Source: Candidatus Methanoperedentaceae archaeon (GTDB taxonomy: Archaea; Halobacteriota; Methanosarcinia; Methanosarcinales; Methanoperedenaceae). Taken from it: DNA of 8,764 nucleotides. The notes beneath the pieces were generated by a model that searched no databases, was not told the origin of the DNA, and was given only the letters and a program-made list of their open reading frames with translations. The translations under genes and the position numbers were made by a program. Positions 1-5,545 of the stretch are shown in pieces. Positions within the stretch are counted from its first letter, which is position 1. Each line of letters starts with the position of its first letter. The DNA lies in contig DAHXMQ010000126.1 of the NCBI GenBank assembly GCA_027371625.1, positions 1 to 8,764 on the forward strand, given 5' to 3'.

Positions 1-359
1 GAGGTATCCTGCGGGTTTAAAAAAGCAAGCGGGATATGGGCTATTCCTTCCTTTGAACCTATGAGGGTGAGAACCTCATCCTCCGGATTCAGGTCCACGT
101 TCATGGTTTTCTTATACCACTTTGCTGCCGCTGTCCTGAAAGAGAGCATTCCCTCATACGAGGGATAGCGGTGATGGGCAGGGTTGTTGAGGGCTTTTTT
201 CATGGCTTCAACGATATGCGGGGGTGTGGGAAGGTCGGGGTCGCCTATGCTCAGGTTGATGACATCGATGCCTTTTTTGATAGCCTCGGTTTTTGCCCTG
301 TCTATGGCTGCGAACAGGTATGGGGGTAATGAGTTAATCCTTTCGGCGTATGTGACCAT
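1..359 (-). CDS. dapL: LL-diaminopimelate aminotransferase-like protein, N-terminal part
   Basis: This is the first 119 residues of a PLP-dependent class I/II aminotransferase, cut off by the window edge. The start MVTYAERINSLPPYLFAAID, the SIGDPD motif (residues 37-42) followed by PTPPHIVEAM, the HHRYPSYEG substrate-loop motif (62-70) and GSKEGI (101-106, start of the PLP-phosphate region) match archaeal LL-diaminopimelate aminotransferases. Those enzymes convert tetrahydrodipicolinate plus glutamate to LL-diaminopimelate in lysine synthesis. The catalytic lysine lies beyond the window, so a related aminotransferase with another substrate cannot be excluded. The ATG at 359 is preferred because a TATA-like box at 384-392 would place transcription start within a few bases of it. 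No Shine-Dalgarno sequence is visible, consistent with a nearly leaderless transcript. It is divergent from the restriction-modification pair. Confidence 0.85.
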   Translation of the reverse strand, partial: MVTYAERINSLPPYLFAAIDRAKTEAIKKGIDVINLSIGDPDLPTPPHIVEAMKKALNNPAHHRYPSYEGMLSFRTAAAKWYKKTMNVDLNPEDEVLTLIGSKEGIAHIPLAFLNPQDT

Positions 360-383
360 TGGGGCGTTGTGATGTTGTTTATG

Positions 384-392
384 GTATATTAA
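384..392 (-). promoter_or_regulatory. TATA-like box for the aminotransferase gene
   Basis: Read on the minus strand the sequence is TTAATATAC. It is centred about 28 bases upstream of the ATG at 359, which fits an archaeal TATA box with a very short leader. This is inferred from spacing and composition only. Confidence 0.45.
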
Positions 393-482
393 GGTGTATT
401 ATTTGGGCCATTATTTGGCTTTCATGGATAATGATATCTGAAAATAATTATGCTAACAGAGTTTAGTTAACGTGAGTGGATA

Positions 483-491
483 AGTTTTTAA
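483..491 (+). promoter_or_regulatory. Possible TATA box for the restriction-modification operon
   Basis: AGTTTTTAA lies about 34 bases before the ATG at 521, so transcription would start near 512, just before the methyltransferase start. If this is the promoter, the GTG at 476 would not be on the transcript, which favours the ATG start. The match to the archaeal consensus is weak. No dyad typical of a controller-protein operator was seen in the 160-base gap 360-520. Confidence 0.3.
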
Positions 492-520
492 CCCTTAACG
501 CTAAAACTAAAAAGGGTACT

Positions 521-1483
521 ATGGACAAAGTGAAAATCGCTTCAGAATTTGATCAAAATTCAGACGTGGTTCTTTACTGGGGTGATGTTCTTAATTTGCT
601 TTCTGATGTACCTGATGGGTTTGTCAAGTTGGTTGTCACTTCACCGCCATATAATCTCGGCAAGCCATATGAAAGTCGCTTGGATTTGGATGAGTATCTT
701 GCGAACCAACGGAGAGTTATTGAAGAATGCGTGCGAGTATTAGACAATCGAGGAAGCATTTGTTGGCAAGTTGGCAACTACGTTGATAACGGCGAAATTA
801 TCCCTCTCGATCTTGTTCTGTATCCAATCTTCGCTTCATTAGGACTACACCTACGCAATCGTATTATATGGCATTTCGGGCATGGTTTACATGCTTCAAA
901 ACGTTTTTCAGGCAGGTATGAAGTTATTCTATGGTTTACCAAAAGCAACGAGTATACTTTCAATCTAGACACTGTTCGTGTACCTCAGAAATATCCACAG
1001 AAAAAGTACTTCAAAGGGGCAAAGAAGGGAGAGCTTAGTTGTAATCCTTTGGGCAAGAACCCAAGTGATGTCTGGGAGATTCCAAATGTTAAAGCTAACC
1101 ACTTGGAGAAAACTATTCACCCTTGTCAGTTCCCCGTGGAATTGATCGAGCGTCTGGTGCTCTCTATGACAGATAAAGATGATTGGGTTTTAGACCCATT
1201 TATTGGCGTGGGAACAACAGCTATTGCGTCCTTGATGCACAATCGAAAAGCCATAGGCGCAGATGTTGTACTCGAATATATAGATATAGCAAAGGAACGT
1301 GTCCGATTAGCAGAAAAGGGATCTTTGCGTATTCGTCCGATGGAAAGGTCTGTTTATGATCCTGACTTACCTGAGATAAGTGTACCACCGAAGTTCGTAC
1401 ATTTGGGTTCATCTCATCTTCAGTCTAAGTTGTTGGAGCAAGCTGCAAAGTACAGGAGTAGAAAGAATGAAAGTTGTCTATGA
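521..1483 (+). CDS. Type II DNA methyltransferase, beta class (N4-cytosine or N6-adenine)
   Basis: This is the modification enzyme of a type II restriction-modification system, 320 residues from ATG 521. It carries the catalytic motif IV TSPPYN (residues 40-45), a central target-recognition region, DVWEIP (183-188), the HPCQFP element (200-205) and the AdoMet-binding motif I DPFIGVGTT (225-233). Having motif IV before motif I defines the beta class. SPPY is common in N4-cytosine enzymes but also occurs in N6-adenine enzymes. Its partner endonuclease is BstYI-like, so the expected target is RGATCY or a relative, protecting host DNA. An in-frame GTG at 476 would add 15 residues, but the added lysine- and threonine-rich stretch does not look like part of the fold. 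Of 19 arginine codons, 14 are CGN, unlike neighbouring genes, which suggests horizontal transfer. Confidence 0.9.
   Translation: MDKVKIASEFDQNSDVVLYWGDVLNLLSDVPDGFVKLVVTSPPYNLGKPYESRLDLDEYLANQRRVIEECVRVLDNRGSICWQVGNYVDNGEIIPLDLVLYPIFASLGLHLRNRIIWHFGHGLHASKRFSGRYEVILWFTKSNEYTFNLDTVRVPQKYPQKKYFKGAKKGELSCNPLGKNPSDVWEIPNVKANHLEKTIHPCQFPVELIERLVLSMTDKDDWVLDPFIGVGTTAIASLMHNRKAIGADVVLEYIDIAKERVRLAEKGSLRIRPMERSVYDPDLPEISVPPKFVHLGSSHLQSKLLEQAAKYRSRKNESCL
1454..1458 (+). promoter_or_regulatory. Shine-Dalgarno site for the endonuclease gene
   Basis: AGGAG lies 8 bases before ATG 1467, inside the 3' end of the methyltransferase gene. It fixes the endonuclease start and supports translational coupling of the two genes. 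Confidence 0.7.
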
Positions 1484-2015
1484 ATACTCACATCTGGGTG
1501 GAGCCGAAATCTTGAAACTGCGCTATCCAGATTGTGAACAAGAGATTTATGATATAATTGCTGAGATAACAGCCCAAAGAACCAAAGTTAGCAAAGAAAA
1601 AACGATGCGTGGAAGAGAACTGTATTCACCCAAAGATATGAATCAGCAGTTTCATGAAGCATTCGCAGCCAAAGGGTACAACGAGTTACGTGATACATAC
1701 ATTATAACATTACCCCACAGTGAAGTTTCCATCCCAGGCGCATTTAAACAAATTGATTTTGTGAAAGATAAGGTACTGGTTGAAGTACAGTTCGGCAAGT
1801 ATGCCTTTATGTTTTACGATATGGCCAAGTTCCAATATTTCTTTAACGAGAACAAAGCCGATGTTGGGATCGAAATTGTGCCCTGTCATGCGCTTCACAA
1901 GCAAATGTCAACTGGCGTATCCTACGGAGAACAATTGGTATACGATATTGAACGTCTGAAACGACATTTTCCTGCTGTTCCTGTGAAAGTGATTTTGATC
2001 GACGCAGAAGAATAA
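1467..2015 (+). CDS. Type II restriction endonuclease, BstYI/BglII family
   Basis: This 182-residue protein should cut unmethylated DNA at a GATC-centred hexamer. It resembles BstYI (RGATCY) along its length as I recall that sequence: EYSHLGG near the N-terminus, then SKEKTMRGRELYSP (residues 42-55), IDFVKDKVLVEVQFGKYAF (96-114), DVGIEIVP (132-139) and KQMSTGVSY (145-153). The PD-(D/E)XK-type active site is D97, E106 and Q108, equivalent to BstYI D119, E128, Q130; the glutamine in place of lysine is typical of this family. K111 matches BstYI K133. The position equivalent to BstYI S172, linked to outer-base specificity, is T149. The start is chosen by the Shine-Dalgarno site at 1454 and the 17-base overlap with the methyltransferase. 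Five of 7 arginine codons are CGN. All the core residues are present, so the enzyme looks intact. Confidence 0.93.
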   Translation: MKVVYEYSHLGGAEILKLRYPDCEQEIYDIIAEITAQRTKVSKEKTMRGRELYSPKDMNQQFHEAFAAKGYNELRDTYIITLPHSEVSIPGAFKQIDFVKDKVLVEVQFGKYAFMFYDMAKFQYFFNENKADVGIEIVPCHALHKQMSTGVSYGEQLVYDIERLKRHFPAVPVKVILIDAEE

Positions 2016-2072
2016 ACCCACTGGACGTTGAATCGACTTTGCTTATCCATCTGCTTTGAGGTTTAGGTTAGG

Positions 2073-2429
2073 TCACTCCTCCTCTTCCTCCTTCTCCTCC
2101 TCCTTACCCTCTTCGATAAGCAGAATCTCCCCGTAAAGCAATTTCTCAATCACCTGCGAAACGTACAACCTCTTCTGGTACATCTCGATATCCTCATTCA
2201 TGTGGAGCATGGAATCAATCTGAACCCGCAGCAACACGAGCCTGAACTTCTCCATGTCATCGATCTGCATTGATTTTATGGTCTCAAGGAGATAGGGCAA
2301 CTCGTCAGGAGCTTCCACCACTTCTGCGATAGTAAGAATATTCTCAGGCACGTTTTCAATATCCACTTCCTTTTTTCCTACAAGAAGTCCCAGCGTTTTC
2401 AATGAAAATTTTTTATTGTTATCAGCCAT
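2073..2429 (-). CDS. Hypothetical acidic-tailed protein
   Basis: I do not recognise this 118-residue protein. The body (residues 1-105) is predicted to be mostly helical, rich in leucine and charged residues, for example VPENILTIAEVVEAPDELPY around 30-49. It ends in a lysine/glutamate tail with five final glutamates. There is no signal peptide or membrane segment, so it is probably a cytoplasmic or adaptor-like protein. The ATG at 2429 gives MADNNKKF; a GTG at 2438 would add only three residues (MVC). A TATA-like box around 2463-2470 would give a leader of about ten bases. It is divergent from trmI with 53 bases between starts, so the two may share a control region. Its 3' end converges on the endonuclease gene with a 57-base gap. 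Confidence 0.7.
   Translation of the reverse strand: MADNNKKFSLKTLGLLVGKKEVDIENVPENILTIAEVVEAPDELPYLLETIKSMQIDDMEKFRLVLLRVQIDSMLHMNEDIEMYQKRLYVSQVIEKLLYGEILLIEEGKEEEKEEEEE
2076..2105 (+). repeat. 30-base uninterrupted pyrimidine tract
   Basis: Every base from 2076 to 2105 is C or T on the plus strand, mostly repeats of CTC and CTT. It encodes the glutamate-rich tail of the minus-strand gene. Such tracts are slippage-prone, so tail length may vary between strains. Confidence 0.85.
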
Positions 2430-2482
2430 ACAAACCACTATTCTTTATCTATCAAGTCCTATATTATCCCAGCGGAGAAACA

Positions 2483-3223
2483 ATGGAACCTGTAATTTTA
2501 AAGACATTCCAGAAAGGAAAAACAAAGGAGTATTTTGCCATGCCGGAAGGGGAACTACACACAGACCTCGGCGTAATCACGCTCGATGAACTGAAGTCAA
2601 AAAACTTCGGCGATACCATAAGCTCCCACCTCGGTATCGAGTTCATCATCCAGAAACCCAGAGCCCCTGATTTTTTCACCCATGCAAAGCGAAGCGGTGC
2701 GCCCATGATGCCAAAGGATATAGGGGTGATAATTTCAAACACAGGATTATGCTCCTCGGACTTCGTACTGGATGCAGGCACGGGCTCAGGGATTCTTGCT
2801 ATCTATCTTGGCATGATTGCAAAGAAGGTGGTTTCTTACGAGATAAAGGAAGAGTTTCTTGAAATTGCAAGGCAGAATATTGCCCTTGCAGGCCTTACAA
2901 ATATTGAACTTCGAAGAGGAGATATAGTGGAGGAAATCCAGAAGCTTGATGAGAAATTCGATGTTATAACCCTTGATACTATTGCCGCTGCACAGGTTGT
3001 TCCCTATGTTCCAGGAATCCTTTACCCCGGAGGCTTTCTTGCTGCATATTCGCCTTTTTTTGAGCATGCAAAGGATATCAGGGAAGCTATCGGAAAAACC
3101 AATCCCACCGATGTAAGGACGCTTGAGAATATAGAACGGGGGATTTCCTTCACAGAGAGGGGAACTCGCCCTGCAACCGCAAGGGTGGGTCACACGGGTT
3201 TTATCACGATTGTTAGATATTGA
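2483..3223 (+). CDS. trmI: tRNA (adenine-N1)-methyltransferase TrmI
   Basis: This 246-residue enzyme uses AdoMet to methylate N1 of adenine 58 (in some archaea also 57) in the tRNA T-loop, as a homotetramer in the family. Visible features are the N-terminal beta domain, PRAPDFFTHAKRSGAPMMPKDIG (residues 59-81), motif I DAGTGSG (97-103), the acidic motif II at E120, RRGDI (144-148), LDT (164-166) and the C-terminal family signature RPATARVGHTGFITI (229-243). The aspartate of motif IV (D165) is kept, but the usual DLPxP is DTIAAA. The ATG at 2483 is preceded by GGAG at 2474-2477, five bases away, which favours it over upstream in-frame starts. Eight of 12 arginine codons are AGA or AGG, the local norm. 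A run of seven T follows the stop. Confidence 0.92.
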   Translation: MEPVILKTFQKGKTKEYFAMPEGELHTDLGVITLDELKSKNFGDTISSHLGIEFIIQKPRAPDFFTHAKRSGAPMMPKDIGVIISNTGLCSSDFVLDAGTGSGILAIYLGMIAKKVVSYEIKEEFLEIARQNIALAGLTNIELRRGDIVEEIQKLDEKFDVITLDTIAAAQVVPYVPGILYPGGFLAAYSPFFEHAKDIREAIGKTNPTDVRTLENIERGISFTERGTRPATARVGHTGFITIVRY

Positions 3224-3236
3224 TGTATCACGAGTA

Positions 3237-3243
3237 TTTTTTT
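3237..3243 (+). terminator. T-run, probable transcription terminator after trmI
   Basis: Seven consecutive T begin 14 bases after the trmI stop codon. Archaeal RNA polymerase terminates at such runs without needing a hairpin. The downstream DNA to 3398 is very AT-rich and has no gene. Confidence 0.5.
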
Positions 3244-3357
3244 AATTCAAGGACAGTTTAGAACATAAATGTCAAAAATCGTCTTTATGAACAATAAAAA
3301 ACTATAATAAAATATAATAATGACATAAAAAACTCAAAAAACCTCAAAAATTGTAGA

Positions 3358-3366
3358 TTTATTTAA
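3358..3366 (+). promoter_or_regulatory. TATA-like box for the RAD55/KaiC-like gene
   Basis: TTTATTTAA would place transcription start near 3386, just before the GGAG ribosome site at 3391-3394. A second TATA-like sequence at 3379-3386 is too close to the start codon to serve. The preceding stretch 3280-3350 is low-complexity A-rich DNA with no gene. Confidence 0.45.
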
Positions 3367-3398
3367 TTTACAAAAACTGTATATAGATATGGAGTTTG

Positions 3399-4076
3399 AT
3401 GATTATGTCCATATTTGGGTTCCAAGCCAGCATCCACATTATAAATTTGGTCGATATGGATAACATAATCACCGATATGCATGAATTCATGGAAGAGGAC
3501 ATATCCAGAGGCAAAAGTCTTGTTTACTATACACTGCCTGGTGTGGAAGGAAAGTTTTTCGGCATACAAAAAATTTATAATGCTCTCAAAAGCGGAGAAA
3601 CATGCATTTTCGTAGTATCAAGTACAAGCCCGAATAATATAATGTGTCAGTTAAAGGAGATGGGGCTGGATGTCGGGGCTTTTAAAAATAAGTTCTTTTT
3701 TGTTGACGCCTACAGTTCATTGCTTGTGGCACCTTCAAAAGAAAAATATGTGGTTTTAAATCCTGATAGTATTAACGAGCTAAGCAGGGTAGTGATAGAG
3801 TTGTTAAAAGAATTACCTGCAAGCACGGTAGTATTCGAGTCCCTCTCTACCATAATGGACCTGTGCGGGGAAGTGGAAACTATTGAGGCTGTAAGGAAAT
3901 GGAATAAAACAGCAACGCTTTATAGCCATACCATTGTTTATAATTTCACAGCATGGCCATATTCCCCTCAAACATTGAATTTAATACAGAAAGAATTATT
4001 CAACGCCGTCATATATATCGGTAAATCAGGATGTGAAAGCATTGGCAAGCATCAGGGTAATAATCCTGTGAAATAA
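3399..4076 (+). CDS. RAD55/KaiC-like P-loop protein with degenerate Walker A motif
   Basis: This 225-residue protein has the order of parts of a single KaiC/RAD55-type RecA fold: SLVYYTLPGVEGKFFGIQKIYNALKSGETCIFVV (residues 40-73), a GLDVGAFKNKFFFVDAYSS segment (89-107), and a Walker B-like strand TVVFESLSTIMDL (143-155). In active KaiC-like ATPases the Walker A is GxPGxGKT; here it is LPGVEGKF, with phenylalanine replacing the Mg-binding serine or threonine. The Walker B aspartate is glutamate. The protein may bind but is unlikely to hydrolyse ATP normally, so a sensory or adaptor role is inferred. A MEDS-type sensor domain is an alternative description. GGAG at 3391-3394 lies 4 bases from ATG 3399 and 10 from ATG 3405, so either could be the start. 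It precedes the membrane winged-helix gene by 61 bases on the same strand. Confidence 0.7.
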   Translation: MIMSIFGFQASIHIINLVDMDNIITDMHEFMEEDISRGKSLVYYTLPGVEGKFFGIQKIYNALKSGETCIFVVSSTSPNNIMCQLKEMGLDVGAFKNKFFFVDAYSSLLVAPSKEKYVVLNPDSINELSRVVIELLKELPASTVVFESLSTIMDLCGEVETIEAVRKWNKTATLYSHTIVYNFTAWPYSPQTLNLIQKELFNAVIYIGKSGCESIGKHQGNNPVK

Positions 4077-4100
4077 AATTTGCTCTATGCAAGGGCAACG

Positions 4101-4117
4101 ATTAAATTTAATATAAA
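4101..4117 (+). promoter_or_regulatory. TATA box and overlapping 12-base palindrome before the membrane winged-helix gene
   Basis: TTTAATATAAA (4107-4117) is centred 26 bases before ATG 4138, which predicts a leaderless transcript. The perfect palindrome ATTAAATTTAAT (4101-4112) covers the BRE and TATA side. It could be an operator, possibly for the winged-helix product itself; that is inference, and short AT palindromes also arise by chance. Confidence 0.5.
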
Positions 4118-4137
4118 CCTACTGAATATTGGTATTG

Positions 4138-5088
4138 ATGAGGAAAAAAGTGGTATTTTTATTTATTTTTTTAGTATTGTGGGCTCATGCAGCGGCAGCA
4201 CAATCTATTATCATCACGATAGGGGTTAATGAAAGTGGAAACGCCAATTGGACCTTGGAAAAGCAAATTCCTCTTACTCCGCCCGATCTAAAAGCATGGG
4301 AAGCAGCGATAAAGTCCGGGCAGAACATATCCAACTACAGGGATATACCAGCGTTTAATGCTATGATTAACCAGTTCATTAGCTCGGCTCAGAATTTCTC
4401 GAACCGCTCCATGAAAATTGAAAAGGTCAATATTTCTTACGACACGACAGAAACCATGTCAGGCGGATTCGGTATTATCCGCTACAACTTCTGGTGGATT
4501 AATTTTTCGCGCAGGAATTCGGATAAGATTTTCATAGGCGATGCATTTCCTCAGGGTCTTCCTTTTTCTTCCGACAGCGTGCTTGTGGTCAAGATACCTG
4601 AAGGTTATGACGTTATAAGTGCTTCGCCTGATTTCGACAGGCAGGAAGGAAACAGTCTCATCTGGGAGGGATACCACAGCTTCGGCAAAGGAGAGCCATC
4701 TTTGGTGCTCCAGCGCACCTCAGGCGGATGGTTTTTTATATTGATTTCTCTGGTTATTTTTGTAGCAGCAGGTGCAGTGATATTCTGGAAAAGAAGACAA
4801 TCCCGATATAAAATAGAGAGCGACAGCATACAGGCGCAAGTCACGGAAACCGAAGCTGAACCTCCAATAACACCTATTCTATATCCAGAAGCAGATATGG
4901 GCGATGAAGAAATGATAGAGCAGTTCCTTATACGCTCAGGAGGGCAGGCGAGCCAGTCGGATATCGTTAATGAGAGCAGGCTCTCAAAGTCCAAGATAAG
5001 CACGGTTCTTACGAAGATGAAAAATGATGGGAGGATTCTCAAGATAAAAAAGGGAAAAGAAAACCTCATAAGGCTTGTCAGGAAATGA
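4138..5088 (+). CDS. Membrane-anchored winged-helix transcription regulator
   Basis: This 316-residue protein has a lysine-plus-hydrophobic signal peptide (residues 1-21, AHAAAA before the cut), an exported beta-rich domain (22-196), one membrane helix (about 197-217, followed by KRRQSR) and a cytoplasmic tail ending in a winged helix (about 255-316). The tail reads EEMIEQFLIRSGGQASQSDIVNESRLSKSKISTVLTKMKNDGRILKIKKGKENLIRL, a MarR/DUF7343-like helix-turn-helix plus wing. The layout is known from archaeal DUF7345/DUF7343 proteins, which are thought to pass an outside signal to DNA, although their ligands are unknown. The start at 4138 gives the best signal peptide and fits a leaderless transcript. 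Its 3' end overlaps a phosphoribosyltransferase remnant on the other strand. Confidence 0.82.
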   Translation: MRKKVVFLFIFLVLWAHAAAAQSIIITIGVNESGNANWTLEKQIPLTPPDLKAWEAAIKSGQNISNYRDIPAFNAMINQFISSAQNFSNRSMKIEKVNISYDTTETMSGGFGIIRYNFWWINFSRRNSDKIFIGDAFPQGLPFSSDSVLVVKIPEGYDVISASPDFDRQEGNSLIWEGYHSFGKGEPSLVLQRTSGGWFFILISLVIFVAAGAVIFWKRRQSRYKIESDSIQAQVTETEAEPPITPILYPEADMGDEEMIEQFLIRSGGQASQSDIVNESRLSKSKISTVLTKMKNDGRILKIKKGKENLIRLVRK

Positions 5089-5203
5089 TGGAGAGAACTT
5101 CTTCATCCGAAAGATCGTACCAATTCCTGTATCCTATAAGTTTTTCGGCAAGCAGGCTACCTGCTTCACTTCTGTCTTCAAAGACATGGAGCTTATTTCT
5201 CAA
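5078..5203 (-). pseudogene. Remnant of a phosphoribosyltransferase-domain gene (5' fragment)
   Basis: The minus strand can encode 41 residues from a TTG at 5203: MRNKLHVFEDRSEAGSLLAE and onward, ending EEVLSIIS before a TGA. The part FEDRSEAGSLLAEKL resembles the N-terminus of archaeal and bacterial phosphoribosyltransferase-domain proteins, where it is followed by a strand and a glycine-rich loop (LAIPRGGVPVG type). Here the frame stops just at that strand, so the PRPP-binding motif is missing and the product cannot be functional. The last 11 bases overlap the end of the convergent winged-helix gene, so the break may mark an old deletion. The family call rests on a short match and could be wrong. 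Confidence 0.5.
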
Positions 5204-5230
5204 GGAAAACTTCTTCGATTAATCTTCCCA

Positions 5231-5494
5231 TTACATCTTTTCCATCATTTCCAGTGCATCTTCAAGCGGCAGCGCCGGAGCAATATGAGGCACTCCTATT
5301 TCCCTGAACGGGTAGGTTATCTTCAGGATTGCCTCCTCGTTCGGGGCATCGAATATTGCGACTGAGATGTGCCTTCCGATGAGTAGATATCTTCCTACCA
5401 GATCCACTTCTTCGGGATATTTGAATTCTTTCCAGAGTTCAAGAAGCTTTGGTGTATTCTCAGGCACCTACTTAAACCACAGTACAAATAGCAT
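5231..5494 (-). CDS. DUF3303-like small protein with in-frame TAG at codon 9
   Basis: From ATG 5494 the frame reads MLFVLWFK, then TAG (5470-5468), then VPENTPKLLELWKEFKYPEE and onward to a TAA at 5231, for 87 codons including the TAG. The body, with GRYLLIGRHISVAIFDAPNEEAI and REIGVPHIAPALPLEDAL, looks like the small alpha/beta-barrel proteins annotated DUF3303 in methanogens; their function is unknown. The ATG has a near-perfect Shine-Dalgarno sequence, so it is the natural start. The TAG means one of four things: a nonsense mutation, amber read-through (for instance pyrrolysine), restart at the adjacent GTG 5467, or a sequencing error. The rest of the frame is well kept, with no second defect, which argues against long decay. 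Starting at GTG 5467 would remove the first beta strand. Confidence 0.65.
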
Positions 5495-5498
5495 GCAC

Positions 5499-5507
5499 TC
5501 ACCTCCC
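5499..5507 (-). promoter_or_regulatory. Strong Shine-Dalgarno site for the DUF3303-like gene
   Basis: GGGAGGTGA on the minus strand complements the end of archaeal 16S rRNA almost fully and lies 4 bases before ATG 5494. It decides the start upstream of the in-frame TAG rather than the GTG after it. Confidence 0.75.
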
Positions 5508-5513
5508 ATAATT

Positions 5514-5522
5514 GATATATAA
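5514..5522 (+). promoter_or_regulatory. TATA box for the DNPH1-like gene, in a divergent promoter region
   Basis: GATATATAA lies 24 bases before ATG 5546 and predicts a leaderless or nearly leaderless transcript. On the other strand, TTAAATAA at 5530-5537 would suit the DUF3303-like gene, with transcription starting near 5509 and a short leader carrying its Shine-Dalgarno site. The two promoters therefore overlap. Confidence 0.5.
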
Positions 5523-5545
5523 TCATGCATTATTTAAGGGCATCG

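Noticed and set aside
476..520. Upstream GTG start for the methyltransferase
   Set aside because: It adds a lysine- and threonine-rich segment with no counterpart in the fold, overlaps the likely promoter, and has no ribosome site; ATG 521 fits better.
521..2015. The idea that the restriction-modification pair is a new defence system
   Set aside because: Both proteins match known type II families closely; the interest lies in its specificity and history rather than in a new mechanism.
2786..3193. A 135-codon open frame opposite trmI
   Set aside because: Cysteine- and lysine-rich translation with no recognisable motif, fully inside trmI; a shadow frame.
3280..3365. A-rich, low-complexity stretch as a possible replication origin
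   Set aside because: No origin-recognition-box-like repeats or flanking dyads were seen and no cdc6/orc1 gene is nearby; it looks like ordinary AT-rich promoter DNA.
4605..5069. A 154-codon open frame on the minus strand under the winged-helix gene
   Set aside because: The translation is serine- and isoleucine-rich without family character and lies wholly antisense to a well-supported gene, so it is a shadow frame.
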